A stretch of DNA of 64,000 bases, taken from positions 1-64,000 of the forward strand of contig OMSO01000003.1 in NCBI GenBank assembly GCA_900313675.1. Reading direction: 5' to 3'. The notes below the pieces were generated by a model. That model was not told the origin of the DNA. It made no database searches and saw only the letters and a program-made list of their open reading frames with translations. Origin of the DNA: an uncultured Fibrobacter sp. Its GTDB lineage: Bacteria; Fibrobacterota; Fibrobacteria; Fibrobacterales; Fibrobacteraceae. Position 1 is the first letter of the stretch; each line of letters starts with the position of its first letter. Shown here piece by piece: positions 26,945 to 35,624 of this stretch. A program made the translations under genes and the position numbers.

Positions 26945-27372
26945 CTCTGTTTTGGCGCGGCCTTGAATACCCACTTTTTATAAAGCGTAAAACTCACCAG
27001 CACGTAAACCACGTTGGCCACGATGTTGGCAAAATAGGTGGGTTTCATGAACTGCGAAATCCAAGCTGTAAAGCTTGCACACCAGGCGGCGTTTGCGAGG
27101 GTGTAGGCGGCAAGTTCCAGCACCAGCAGGTTCACGCCATAGGACACCAGGAACACGACTACGAACCGGATGATTTCTGCACGCTTCTTGTTGTGACTCT
27201 TGAAATTCCAGATGCGGTTGCACAGGTAGCTATTACAGCCTCCTGCTACGAATCCCAAGAAGTTGGAAAGTTCCACACCCCAGTCCAACATCTGGTGCAA
27301 AACCCAGACCACCGCAAGAGTGATGAGGGTGTTCAACACCCCGATGATATTGTACTTGAGAAAGTGGAGCAT
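26941..27372 (-). CDS. GtrA family membrane protein
   Basis: 143 residues with four hydrophobic helices. The start MLHFLKYNIIGVLNTLITL and NFLGFVAGGCNSYLCNRIWNF are typical of GtrA proteins, which are thought to help flip polyprenyl-linked sugars for surface polysaccharide modification. The positive C-terminus (LYKKWVFK) fits. A TACATTTT box sits five bases before the ATG, so the message may be leaderless. Convergent with the sugar-nucleotide epimerase, to which it is plausibly related in pathway. Confidence 0.88.
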   Translation of the reverse strand: MLHFLKYNIIGVLNTLITLAVVWVLHQMLDWGVELSNFLGFVAGGCNSYLCNRIWNFKSHNKKRAEIIRFVVVFLVSYGVNLLVLELAAYTLANAAWCASFTAWISQFMKPTYFANIVANVVYVLVSFTLYKKWVFKAAPKQS

Positions 27373-27377
27373 AGAAA

Positions 27378-27385
27378 AAAATGTA
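27378..27385 (-). promoter_or_regulatory. -7-like box TACATTTT
   Basis: Ends five bases before the gtrA-like ATG at 27372; no Shine-Dalgarno. Confidence 0.4.
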
Positions 27386-27421
27386 GGAAAAGAAATATGA
27401 CCCGTTCGGACCTGAAATAAC

Positions 27422-27429
27422 TATCTTTA
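27422..27429 (+). promoter_or_regulatory. -7-like box TATCTTTA
   Basis: Ends four bases before the CoA-transferase ATG at 27434; no Shine-Dalgarno. Divergent from the gtrA-like promoter 37 bases away. Confidence 0.5.
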
Positions 27430-27433
27430 CAAT

Positions 27434-28924
27434 ATGGACTGGATTGCAAGTAAAAAGTGTTCGGCGGCCGATGCCGCCGCAATGATCGAAAACGGTGACA
27501 TCCTGGGCATTTCGGGTTTTACGCTTGCCGGATACCCCAAGGCGGTACCAAGCGCGCTAGCCGCTCGGGCCGAAAAGCTCCACAGTGAAGGCAAGCCTTT
27601 CAAGGTGTCCCTTTTCTCGGGAGCTTCTACCGGCGACAGCTGCGACGGTGCGCTGGCTCGGGCAAACGCCATCGACTTACGCATGCCTTACCAGAGCAAT
27701 CCCAGCCTTCGCAAGGCCATCAATGACGGTTCTATCCGTTACATAGACGCCCACCTGGGCAAGATGGGTTACCTGGTTCGCACAGGAGCCGTGCCTACTC
27801 CGAAAATTGCCGTCATCGAGGTAAGCGCTGTTCTGCCCGATGGCCGTGTGTGCCTTTCTACCTCCGGCGGAAATTCCGTCTGTTACCTGGAACGCTCCGA
27901 AAAGATTATCCTGGAGTTGAACACCCGCCTGGGTGACAGCTATATGGGCATTCACGACAACGCCCTGCCGGAACTGCCTCCACACGCAAAGCCTCTCGCT
28001 ATTTACAGCGTAGGCGACCGCGTTGGAGAAAACCTTGTCCAGATTGACCCGAACAAGGTTATCGCCATCGTAGAAAATTCCGGCTACGATGAGGTGACAC
28101 CCTTCGTAGAGCCCGACAGCGTTTCTACCAACATCGCCGAACGTATTCTGGACTTTATCCGATTCGAAGAATCCAAGGGTAGGCTCCCCAAGGGAATGGC
28201 CTACCAGAGCGGCGTGGGCAAGGTGGCCAACGCCGTACTCACCGCCATGGCAAACGACGAACGCCTGGGGCAAATCGACATCTTTACCGAAGTCATCCAA
28301 GAAGCGGTTATCCCCCTGCTCAAAAAGGGCAAGCTGGGCGTAGCTAGCGGAACGGCTTTAACGCTTTCCCAGGGTGCGCAGGACGAATTTATCCGTAATG
28401 CAGCCGACTGGAAAAAACATTTTGTCATTCGGCAACAAGAGGTGAGCAACAGTCCCGACGTAATCCGTCGCGTTGGCGTCATCTCCATGAACACCGCCCT
28501 AGAAGCGGATATTTTCGGGAACGTGAACAGTTCTCTCGTGTGCGGGTCTTCTATGATGAACGGCATCGGCGGGGCGGCAGATTTTGCAAGGAACTGCGCT
28601 CTCGGATTTTTTTTGACGCCGTCGGTAGCCAAGGGCGGCGCCGTTTCCAGCATTGTGCCCTACGTGAGCCATGTGGACCAGACAGAACACGACACCCAGA
28701 TTTTTGTGACGGAGCAGGGACTTGCAGATTTGCGGGGCCTTGCCAGCGAAGAGCGGGCACGGCTTATCATCAAGGAATGCGCTCACCCTGATTTCAAGGA
28801 ACCGCTTACCGACTTCTTGGAATACAGCCTGAAGCACGCCAAGGGCGTGCACATGCCCCTTGCGCTGAGCAGAGCCTTCGAGATGCACAACCGCTACCTC
28901 GAAACCGGCAAGATGCTACCGTAA
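27434..28924 (+). CDS. acetyl-CoA hydrolase/transferase family CoA-transferase (succinyl-CoA:acetate type)
   Basis: 496 residues, the usual length for class I CoA-transferases of the Cat1/AarC/ScpC group. Motifs: ISGFTLAGYPKAVPSALA at the N-terminus, YQSGVGKVANAVL, the catalytic Glu in FTEVIQE (about residue 287), SSMMNGIGGAADFARN, and TEHDTQIFVTEQGLADLRGL. These enzymes move CoA between succinyl-, acetyl- or propionyl-CoA and free acids, which fits a succinate- and acetate-producing fermenter. The exact substrate pair cannot be read from sequence. Transcription looks monocistronic and leaderless. Confidence 0.92.
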   Translation: MDWIASKKCSAADAAAMIENGDILGISGFTLAGYPKAVPSALAARAEKLHSEGKPFKVSLFSGASTGDSCDGALARANAIDLRMPYQSNPSLRKAINDGSIRYIDAHLGKMGYLVRTGAVPTPKIAVIEVSAVLPDGRVCLSTSGGNSVCYLERSEKIILELNTRLGDSYMGIHDNALPELPPHAKPLAIYSVGDRVGENLVQIDPNKVIAIVENSGYDEVTPFVEPDSVSTNIAERILDFIRFEESKGRLPKGMAYQSGVGKVANAVLTAMANDERLGQIDIFTEVIQEAVIPLLKKGKLGVASGTALTLSQGAQDEFIRNAADWKKHFVIRQQEVSNSPDVIRRVGVISMNTALEADIFGNVNSSLVCGSSMMNGIGGAADFARNCALGFFLTPSVAKGGAVSSIVPYVSHVDQTEHDTQIFVTEQGLADLRGLASEERARLIIKECAHPDFKEPLTDFLEYSLKHAKGVHMPLALSRAFEMHNRYLETGKMLP

Positions 28925-28936
28925 AAAAAACGGGCC

Positions 28937-28976
28937 TAGATTCTTCGTTCCGGCTTCGCCTTCACTCAGAATGACA
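28937..28976. repeat. dispersed palindromic element, divergent copy 6
   Basis: GATTCTTCG...TCAGAATGACA, a weaker inverted repeat with the same GATTC/GAATGAC ends, between convergent genes. Confidence 0.5.
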
Positions 28977-28987
28977 ACAGCCGCTGC

Positions 28988-29227
28988 TTATTGTATAAGC
29001 GTGAACCGGTCCATGGTGCGGCCGTCGGGGAGCGTCACCGTGCTTTCGAAGTCCGACTTTTTGCGGACCCAGAGCGTTCCCTTGGGATGGTCTGGCGCCT
29101 CGTATTCGCTGCGGTAAATCACCAGAGGTTCAACCGTCTCGCAGTCCAAGGCAATTTCCACCACGGTATAGACCATGGTTTCTTTCTTGTAATGGCGGTA
29201 GCGCCTGCCTTTTTCTGCAACGGACAT
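28988..29227 (-). CDS. DUF1653 family protein
   Basis: 79 residues. It has the DUF1653 pattern: KGRRYRHYKKE at the start, then ALDCETVEPLVIYRSEY, GTLWVRKKSDFE and a final DRFTLI. The family is small, cytosolic and of unknown function. It is the last gene of a three-gene minus-strand cluster (NUDIX, patatin, this gene), 11 bases after the patatin gene. Confidence 0.88.
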   Translation of the reverse strand: MSVAEKGRRYRHYKKETMVYTVVEIALDCETVEPLVIYRSEYEAPDHPKGTLWVRKKSDFESTVTLPDGRTMDRFTLIQ

Positions 29228-29238
29228 AAAAACCCGAT

Positions 29239-30105
29239 TTACTTTTCCAAAAAATTCAGCAAGGCATCCAAGCGGGCGTTTACATCCTTGCGACCCAAGT
29301 TGTAAAGGTCCACCAGTTTGGACTTGTCCTTTTCCAGCCGGGAAATGTGCATGGCCTCGCTGGGTCGGAACACAAACACACTCCCTTCTTTTTCCTTTTC
29401 GGCAATCAAGTCCAGACAGGCGTTGTAACGCTCGTGCCGGTTGGCCGCCGCCTCGATAAACTTCGGGTACTTGCGGTAGAGCAGCTTGAACAGGGGAATC
29501 ATGGAGTTGGGTTTCTTGCGGAATCCTTCCGGTTGCGTCAAGAGAATCACGATCTTCTCGAACCCCTTCTTCTCCATAATCTCAAAGGGAATGCTGTCGG
29601 CGATACCGCCGTCCAAAAGCTTTTTGCCATCTAGTTCCACAATGTGGCTCATCAGCGGGAGCGACGCCGAGGCGCGAATGGCGTTCATGTCGTGAGCGTC
29701 GCGGTAGTCCATCACCCGCAGGTATTCCGCGCCGCCCGTTTCCAGGTTGGAACTGCAGGCGTAAAATTCCGTCGTCTTGCAGGCCTCGGCGAATTTTTCC
29801 ATGTCAAAAGGTTCTATCTCGTAGGGGATTTGCCTGTAACAATAATCCACCTCGAAAAATTCGCCGGTGCGAATCAGGTTTCCCCAGCCCATATATTTAC
29901 TGGACTTGGAATGCACCGTATCGATACGGAAATTTCGGCCAATCTGTTCTGACAAGAAACTGCACAGGTGGGTCACGCCGGCAGAAGTTCCGCAGGCGCC
30001 TCCAAAGCGGAGCCCCAGCTCGTTGAACACGTCCAGAATACCGCCCGTGTAGGCGCCGCGCATGCCGCCGCCTTCCACAACCACTGCCACTTTCTTGTAC
30101 ATCAT
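29239..30105 (-). CDS. patatin-like phospholipase (YjjU/RssA-like)
   Basis: 288 residues, cytosolic with no signal peptide. Patatin signatures are complete: oxyanion loop GGGMRGAYTGGIL, nucleophile elbow GTSAG (Ser about 42) and the dyad Asp in LLDGGIADSIPF (about residue 166). The C-terminal third resembles the extension found in YjjU-like proteins. It probably hydrolyses phospholipid or acylglycerol acyl chains. It starts three bases after the NUDIX gene stops. Confidence 0.92.
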   Translation of the reverse strand: MMYKKVAVVVEGGGMRGAYTGGILDVFNELGLRFGGACGTSAGVTHLCSFLSEQIGRNFRIDTVHSKSSKYMGWGNLIRTGEFFEVDYCYRQIPYEIEPFDMEKFAEACKTTEFYACSSNLETGGAEYLRVMDYRDAHDMNAIRASASLPLMSHIVELDGKKLLDGGIADSIPFEIMEKKGFEKIVILLTQPEGFRKKPNSMIPLFKLLYRKYPKFIEAAANRHERYNACLDLIAEKEKEGSVFVFRPSEAMHISRLEKDKSKLVDLYNLGRKDVNARLDALLNFLEK

Positions 30106-30108
30106 GGG

Positions 30109-30648
30109 CTACAATCTAGAAATACTTTCGAGCCAATGGTAATCCTTCGGGTGACTCACGAACCTTTCGGGGTGCTTGCGGTTCAGTTCCAGAAACTCCC
30201 CTACCGTCATCCACACGAAATCGTCCACCTCGCCAGGCTGCGGCACCAGATGGCGGGCCTCTTCGTCGGTAAGCGTTATTTTGTATGTATCGTAATATTC
30301 GTTGTCAAAATAAGTACCGTCGTTCAAGACACTTTCGTGGGTCGCTTCAAAGAGGTATTCCAAATCACCTGAATTTTTATGGACACCTAATTCCTCTTTC
30401 AGTTCTCGGACGGCGGCATTCCGGCTGGTGTCGCCAGCAGAGATGTGGCCCGCGCAGCTAGTATCCAGAAGGTTCGGGTTATTCTCTTTCAAATGACTGC
30501 GAAGCTGGAAAAGTACACGGCCCGCCCCGTCAAAGGCCCAGATGTGAACCGTGCGGTGCCAAAGCCCTTTGGCATGAACCTCCGTTCGCCCGCAAGAATA
30601 CCCTGCCGGGCTGCCGTCAGGGTTCAGGATGTCGATTTGTTCTTCCAT
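30109..30648 (-). CDS. NUDIX hydrolase, isopentenyl-diphosphate-isomerase-like
   Basis: 179 residues. The opening (EEQIDILNPDGSPAGYSCGR) and WHRTVHIWAFDG match the NUDIX group related to IPP isomerase; the box is GHISAGDTSRNAAVRELKEE followed by LG. The catalytic REL-EELG core is intact. The substrate is unknown; this group includes IDI and many uncharacterised pyrophosphohydrolases. A TATATTTC box lies five bases before the ATG with no Shine-Dalgarno. Confidence 0.88.
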   Translation of the reverse strand: MEEQIDILNPDGSPAGYSCGRTEVHAKGLWHRTVHIWAFDGAGRVLFQLRSHLKENNPNLLDTSCAGHISAGDTSRNAAVRELKEELGVHKNSGDLEYLFEATHESVLNDGTYFDNEYYDTYKITLTDEEARHLVPQPGEVDDFVWMTVGEFLELNRKHPERFVSHPKDYHWLESISRL

Positions 30649-30653
30649 AGATG

Positions 30654-30661
30654 GAAATATA
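30654..30661 (-). promoter_or_regulatory. -7-like box TATATTTC
   Basis: Ends five bases before the NUDIX ATG at 30648. Confidence 0.5.
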
Positions 30662-30666
30662 AAAAG

Positions 30667-30694
30667 GAGATGCCCGCCTGCGCGGGCATGACAA
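30667..30694. repeat. dispersed palindromic element, copy 7
   Basis: GATGCCCGCCTGCGCGGGCATGACA, between the GH9 stop and the NUDIX promoter; it may serve as the 3' hairpin of the GH9 message. Confidence 0.7.
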
Positions 30695-30713
30695 TGAAAG
30701 AGAACGGGGCTTG

Positions 30714-32486
30714 TCAGCGATTGTAAATCGCCTGGAGGGCGCCTGCCAAAAATGCCAAGGGAGCGTTCCAGTTGATGGCCACCTCGTTGGTAGCATAGCT
30801 GCAGCGGTCATCCAAGTAAGCCAGGGCCGGCTTGTCAGCAGCGGCGTAGTTCGGGCATTTCCAATGGTCCGTGCCATTCAGGTTAATATCCTGCTTGCCC
30901 AGGTGAGGACCACCCACCAGCATGCCGGGCACCGGATCGTCCACAAAGTCCGATTCGCTGGGACGATGGTGCGGATTGCGGGGGCTGCGGAAACCAAAGC
31001 CCGTCACGTAGGTAATGTCCATGGGGTTTTTACCCAGCAGGTAATCCAGGCACTGCTGCGCACCGTCCAAATAACTCTTGTCGTTAGTCAAGAGGTATGC
31101 CTGCAAAAGCACAATGCCGTTGTTCGCCACGGCGCTATTGCTGCCCCAGTTCCAGTTCCAGGGGTGCATGGGGAGCCTGTAGGCGCTGGTATCGCCGATG
31201 GAACGCAGGCTGTTCGCCTCGTCCAGCAAAATCTTCTTTGCCACCCCGGCAAGGCTATCGCCGAACGCCTTAGAAGCATTTGCCACGCGAAAAACCGCAA
31301 GCATGTTCAGGTCGCCCCACCAGGCCCCATTCTGGGTGAAGGGATTAGCTTTCAAGTCTTCCAGGTAAGCAGCCGTGGCCTTGTCCGTTGTCGGGTTTGC
31401 CCCGGACGCCACCTTCGCATTGAAAAGTTCAGCCGCCGCAAAACGGAATTCGTCCTTGCCGTCTTCGTTACCGGGGGCGTAGCTTCCCGTGTTCACGTCG
31501 GCGGGCTGCTTGTAGAACATTTCCGGATTCTTCTTCGCCCAGGCGTAGGCCGCTTCCGCCGCTTTCAGCATCTTAGAACTGTAAGCCTTGTCAAAAGGAG
31601 CATACACCACGCTGGCCTGGGCCATCACGCCTGCAAAATCCAGAGCCGCTGTCACGCTTTTCAGAATGGCGTAACGTGGTGCCGTATCTTTCTCAGGAGC
31701 CACGCTTCCGCAGAACTTGAGGGTCGAAATCTTGTGGAATACGCTGCCGTCCTTGTCCTGCAGGGTCAGCATCCAGTCCAAATTATAGCGGACTTCTTCC
31801 AACAGCAGGGGCAACTTCGCGTACTCCCGCGGGACATCCCAGCTCAGGGTGTCCGCATACTTCGGGAACTTTTCGTACAGGTCCAGCAGGGTCCATACCG
31901 TAATGCCGGAATTCACGATGTACTTGCCGTAGTCGCCGGCATCGTACCACCCGCGGGGGGACTTGATGGTCTTTCCCGCGCCCTTGCCGCCTGTGGCCTT
32001 GTCGGTACCGTAAACGGTAACCTTATCGTCCATGTGGCCTGCTGCGCGGACCCACTTGCCTGCGTAGGGGCTTTCCAAAGGCATGCTGGCCCGCTGGTAA
32101 TAGAACCACTTGAGCGCAGCCTTTGTCACGCCCTCGTAAACGTTCTTGCCCACAAAGAACGGGTTCCCCAGGTATTCGCCATTGCGATACAGGCGGTAGG
32201 TACCGGGGGCCTTGACCGCAGAAATGTCGTACACCTGGGTCTCTTCGCCGCTGTATTCCCATTCCCCTACGTTGGGGGCCTTCAGTTTCAAAACGGTTTT
32301 GCCCTTCAGGTCACGAACCTCTAGCCCGTTGGCATCGTTACCGGGAATCACCACCTGCTTTTCAGCAGCGGGGGCGTAACCCAAGTGGTTCATCAGGGGG
32401 CCCGCAAAGGCAGGGGTCAAAGAAAACGGGACGGCGGCAAAAGCCACCGCACAAACTTTAGCAATAGCGTTCTTATGAATATTCAT
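30714..32486 (-). CDS. secreted GH9 endoglucanase
   Basis: About 590 residues from the ATG at 32486 (signal peptide MNIHKNAIAKVC...TPAFA); the longer frame reads back through a terminator. Residues ~25-115 are an Ig-like CelD_N domain, then a GH9 catalytic domain at ~125-585. Catalytic residues are visible: DAGDYGKY (base Asp), NPHHRPSESD and the acid Glu in TNEVAINWNAPL. It would cleave beta-1,4-glucan with inversion. There is no CBM and no sorting tail, so it may be periplasmic or released by another route. A TATATTCA box lies four bases before the start. Confidence 0.95.
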   Translation of the reverse strand: MNIHKNAIAKVCAVAFAAVPFSLTPAFAGPLMNHLGYAPAAEKQVVIPGNDANGLEVRDLKGKTVLKLKAPNVGEWEYSGEETQVYDISAVKAPGTYRLYRNGEYLGNPFFVGKNVYEGVTKAALKWFYYQRASMPLESPYAGKWVRAAGHMDDKVTVYGTDKATGGKGAGKTIKSPRGWYDAGDYGKYIVNSGITVWTLLDLYEKFPKYADTLSWDVPREYAKLPLLLEEVRYNLDWMLTLQDKDGSVFHKISTLKFCGSVAPEKDTAPRYAILKSVTAALDFAGVMAQASVVYAPFDKAYSSKMLKAAEAAYAWAKKNPEMFYKQPADVNTGSYAPGNEDGKDEFRFAAAELFNAKVASGANPTTDKATAAYLEDLKANPFTQNGAWWGDLNMLAVFRVANASKAFGDSLAGVAKKILLDEANSLRSIGDTSAYRLPMHPWNWNWGSNSAVANNGIVLLQAYLLTNDKSYLDGAQQCLDYLLGKNPMDITYVTGFGFRSPRNPHHRPSESDFVDDPVPGMLVGGPHLGKQDINLNGTDHWKCPNYAAADKPALAYLDDRCSYATNEVAINWNAPLAFLAGALQAIYNR

Positions 32487-32490
32487 ACCC

Positions 32491-32498
32491 TGAATATA
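32491..32498 (-). promoter_or_regulatory. -7-like box TATATTCA
   Basis: Ends four bases before the GH9 ATG at 32486 and directly follows the upstream terminator. Confidence 0.45.
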
Positions 32499-32501
32499 CG
32501 T

Positions 32502-32529
32502 AAAAAAGCCCCGCAAAGGAGGCTTTTTT
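32502..32529 (-). terminator. terminator of FISUMP lipoprotein gene
   Basis: Nine-pair stem AAAAAAGCC with GGCTTTTTT, functional in either direction. On the minus strand it lies 34 bases after the two-domain FISUMP gene stop. Confidence 0.8.
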
Positions 32530-32562
32530 GGATAATTACTGTTTTCAGCAAGAAACAGCAGG

Positions 32563-33930
32563 TTATTCATCCTTTACGCAACGAACAGAAACGACGAAGC
32601 TACCTCCTCCCCCATACAGGCTGATTTCATCAGAATCATAAAAGAACACAAACCTGGTTCCCGTTGCACTCCAAAAGCTTGTGCTATAACCCAAATCATA
32701 GTTTATTGAAATTCCTGCAGGAATGGCAGAAAAACCAAACGCATCGACACCATTTCCTGACTCATTCCAACCATCTGTTGATTTCAGCACCCTGGCAGCA
32801 GTCTCTTTTCCACCTACTGTTTTAAACAACTGCTCCCATTCTGTTGAATCAGGCAAATGCCATTTTTCAGGGCAAATACCACGTACAGGATAAGTTGGAG
32901 AACAAGTCTTAGGATAGCCACAACCTTCTCCATTTGACGAAAAAACTCCCAAAGTATCCATTGCAGAAGACCACGTGTAAAGCCTTCCATATTTTTCGCA
33001 ATTATCCAAATCTAAATCATAACAAAAAGATCTCTCTTTCATAGTCGTTCTATTATAGTTTGTCGTATATTCGGCAAGATCCTCATAATTCAAATTTTCG
33101 GCCATCCAAGTTTGCGAACCCATTTTCACAGTCTTATATTCATGACCATCCCTCTCATCTATAAAACTGCCCATCTCTCCCAAAACAATGGAGGGGTCTT
33201 TCAAACACCGAATAGAAGCAAGTGTATATTTCTCCGTTTTACCCATTCCTACACTTGTCCCTATACCAGCCGAATATTCCAAAACATCACTGCCGACAGT
33301 AGAAGTCCAAAAGCTTGCGTGACTGTCTAATCCGTAAAACGTACCATCACGTGAAGTATATCCTGACATCACAGCATTCCATCCATCTTCTCGTTTAAGC
33401 TCTATTGCCGCCTTATCCAAGCCACCTACGGCGTCAAACAAAATTTTCCATTCCGTAGTATCAGGCAAGTACCAACCTGGAGGGCAGGCATATGCAGCCT
33501 CTTTCGCAGTGTAAAGACGTCCATACTTTTCGCAATTACTCTCATCGTTTTTATAACAACGGCCCGCCGATGCATAGTTCAAGTTTTCCGCCATCCACAC
33601 TTGCTCTCCAATTTGGACACTATTATAAACGTTGTCATCACGGCAATCTATAAAACTATCCTTTATATAAGAAAGAACCGACGACGAAGACACACTTGAA
33701 GAAGATTGGCTAGATTCAACCTCTTGCGAGCTACTGGAGGAATCATCTAAATGTTCCTCGCTAGACGAGGAAACTTTGCCTTCATCTTGATTTGTTTGAG
33801 AATTTGAAGAAAGCTGTTCTGCACCCCCATCCTCGCTCAAATCAACAGAACTACTGCTATCACCTCCGCAAGCAGCAAGAGCGAGGGCAAAGAAACACGC
33901 CACAATATTTTCATTTTTATACCAAGTCAT
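32563..33930 (-). CDS. lipoprotein with two FISUMP domains
   Basis: 455 residues. The lipoprotein signal ends at LAAC (about residue 20). A Ser/Glu-rich linker (about 22-90) precedes two FISUMP-like domains at ~95-245 and ~255-455. The first is shortened (IDCRDDNVYNSVQIGEQVWM, CPPGWYLPDTTEWKIL, IRCLKD). The second is full length (DERDGHEYKTVKMGSQTWM, RLYTWSSAMDT, GICPEKWHLPDSTEWEQL, VRCVKDE). Shine-Dalgarno AGGAGG precedes the ATG. It starts 11 bases after the next FISUMP gene, so the pair is co-transcribed. Function is unknown. Confidence 0.9.
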   Translation of the reverse strand: MTWYKNENIVACFFALALAACGGDSSSSVDLSEDGGAEQLSSNSQTNQDEGKVSSSSEEHLDDSSSSSQEVESSQSSSSVSSSSVLSYIKDSFIDCRDDNVYNSVQIGEQVWMAENLNYASAGRCYKNDESNCEKYGRLYTAKEAAYACPPGWYLPDTTEWKILFDAVGGLDKAAIELKREDGWNAVMSGYTSRDGTFYGLDSHASFWTSTVGSDVLEYSAGIGTSVGMGKTEKYTLASIRCLKDPSIVLGEMGSFIDERDGHEYKTVKMGSQTWMAENLNYEDLAEYTTNYNRTTMKERSFCYDLDLDNCEKYGRLYTWSSAMDTLGVFSSNGEGCGYPKTCSPTYPVRGICPEKWHLPDSTEWEQLFKTVGGKETAARVLKSTDGWNESGNGVDAFGFSAIPAGISINYDLGYSTSFWSATGTRFVFFYDSDEISLYGGGGSFVVSVRCVKDE

Positions 33931-33941
33931 GACAGCCTCCT

Positions 33942-35165
33942 CTAATCCATAACACAGCGGACAGCGTATTCAAAGCCTTTAAATTCGGACCACACATGCG
34001 TCTGGTGGTTTCTTGCAATATTAAGTGCACTAGCAGCGCCCTCGTCGTCGGGAGCTCCCCAGAAATTAGCCTGATTTCCTCTTCCATGATTATGATAGCC
34101 ATCCCCTGTAGGCAGGGCGTTAAAATGGTAGGTGTTGTCACCATTACCATCTTCTCCATTATAATCATTCCATCCATCCCTAGACTTGAGGAAATAACCA
34201 GCCTCCAAATATATCACCGAATAAATGAAAGCATCATCATGAGTTTTATAGTAATAATCAAATTCAGGATACTCATCGGCATGCTTTTCAGCGAAATAGT
34301 CATAGTTCTCATATGTTTGTAAAACTAGGCTATCAAAATCATCCTTTGTCGGCAAATGCCAACCTTCTGGGCAGATTCCCCTTACAGGATAAGTCGGGGA
34401 GCATACCGCCCCATTTCCACAGCCTTTACCACTTGTCGAATATAGCCCAGCGCTATCCATTGCGGCCGACCAGGTATATAGTCTTCCATAGCCATCTTCA
34501 CAGTTCCCAGGGTCATCACCATAGCAGAAACTACTGGAATCAAGTTCGTCTGTTCCCTGAAGATAACGGAAGTTCAAGTTTTCAGTCATCCACACCTTTT
34601 TACCAATGACCGATATCCAATACAGTTTCTTATCTCTACTATCACACATTTTAACATTCGAAACATAACGTAACGATGCGTCACATGAGTTAATTGAAGG
34701 GCCACCACAACATGCGAACAATGGAATGAGCTCATTTTTACTCTTATTACACCAATATTTAGAAGTCTCAAAAATCTGATCGCCACATTTACCCTTCAAC
34801 ATACCCGACACGCAAGCCCTATCTTCAGGATCATATTCCGTACCATTGCAAATAAATTTTTCAGAACTACTGGAAATCACGGAACTACTAGAACTTGTTT
34901 CCTGACTATCCGATGACTCCGTACTTGAACTTGAAAAGGAAGAACTAGAAGAGTCGCCGTTTTCGGCAGAAGTCCCAGAATCTGAAATGTCAGCATTATC
35001 AGACGAAGCAGGCTGCTCCGAAGAGGACAGGGGAATCACCTGTTCAGGATTATCCGAAATCTCTTCTGGAGAATTGGAACTGCCAGAATCCCCGCAACCG
35101 TAAAGCAGCAGGGCTAAAATTACCAGCAGGGCGAAATTGGAAAACGGGAACAGGTTGTTTTTCAT
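33942..35165 (-). CDS. FISUMP-domain lipoprotein
   Basis: About 407 residues. The ATG at 35165 is chosen because it gives a proper lipoprotein signal (MKNNLFPFSNFALLVILALL, lipobox YGC) and has GGAG eleven bases upstream. A Ser-rich linker (~25-105) is followed by a small Cys-rich insert (~108-170: YDPEDRACVSGML, LFACCGG), then a FISUMP domain (~180-407) with RLYTWSAAMDSAGL, GICPEGWHLPTKDDF and YAVRCVMD. The Cys-rich insert is absent from the other two lipoproteins. The coding region is AT-rich. First gene of a two-gene FISUMP operon. Confidence 0.9.
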   Translation of the reverse strand: MKNNLFPFSNFALLVILALLLYGCGDSGSSNSPEEISDNPEQVIPLSSSEQPASSDNADISDSGTSAENGDSSSSSFSSSSTESSDSQETSSSSSVISSSSEKFICNGTEYDPEDRACVSGMLKGKCGDQIFETSKYWCNKSKNELIPLFACCGGPSINSCDASLRYVSNVKMCDSRDKKLYWISVIGKKVWMTENLNFRYLQGTDELDSSSFCYGDDPGNCEDGYGRLYTWSAAMDSAGLYSTSGKGCGNGAVCSPTYPVRGICPEGWHLPTKDDFDSLVLQTYENYDYFAEKHADEYPEFDYYYKTHDDAFIYSVIYLEAGYFLKSRDGWNDYNGEDGNGDNTYHFNALPTGDGYHNHGRGNQANFWGAPDDEGAASALNIARNHQTHVWSEFKGFEYAVRCVMD

Positions 35166-35229
35166 TTGGGCATCTCCATTGTTAAATAACTGGAGTCCTG
35201 CCCCCCATTTTGCAAAGAGTTCTTGCCTT

Positions 35230-35487
35230 TCATAGAAAAGCGCGGGTCGATGCATTTATCCACGTGAGGCTCAGCAATGCCCAATGAACGATAAATGCAA
35301 ACGACCCACGCCCCGAAATGGGCTGTTGCCCTTGGTCTTTACAACCAACAATCAGCAAAAAGCTGATAAGACAAACTGAAACATACCGCAAAAACGGCAT
35401 GCCTGCGTGAGCGTTCGCCTTGTCCCCGTTCATTTGAAATTTGCTGATTTCACATGGAGAACAAGAGCAGAATCTCTTTAGTCTCAT
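35230..35487 (-). CDS. possible small lipoprotein-like ORF
   Basis: About 85 codons from the ATG at 35487. It contains VCLISFLLIVGCKDQG, which looks like a lipoprotein signal, followed by only ~35 residues of no clear character. It may be real, a remnant of a lipoprotein gene, or chance within a long leader for the FISUMP operon. The rest of the 459-base gap (35166-35624) holds an A/T-rich promoter-like TATATATT stretch, a terminator and a palindromic element. Confidence 0.25.
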   Translation of the reverse strand: MRLKRFCSCSPCEISKFQMNGDKANAHAGMPFLRYVSVCLISFLLIVGCKDQGQQPISGRGSFAFIVHWALLSLTWINASTRAFL

Positions 35488-35526
35488 TAATATATATTTT
35501 TTTTCTTGGCAGTGCAAAATAAAAGT

Positions 35527-35553
35527 AAAAAAACCGCAGCTTTGGACTGCGGC
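35527..35553 (-). terminator. terminator of the Opp/Dpp-type operon
   Basis: On the minus strand GCCGCAG and CTGCGG form the stem, followed by seven T. It lies ~70 bases after the last ABC gene. Confidence 0.85.
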
Positions 35554-35561
35554 TTTTTAGA

Positions 35562-35589
35562 GGAGATCCCCGCCTGCGCGGGGATGACA
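35562..35589. repeat. dispersed palindromic element, copy 8
   Basis: GATCCCCGCCTGCGCGGGGATGACA, a perfect-stem copy between the ABC operon stop and its terminator. Confidence 0.8.
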
Positions 35590-35624
35590 AATGCGGAGCA
35601 GGGCTTTTCACCCCAAACCACTGT

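Noticed and set aside
30711-32324. 537-codon open frame antisense to the GH9 gene
   Set aside because: The GH9 catalytic motifs prove the minus strand is coding.
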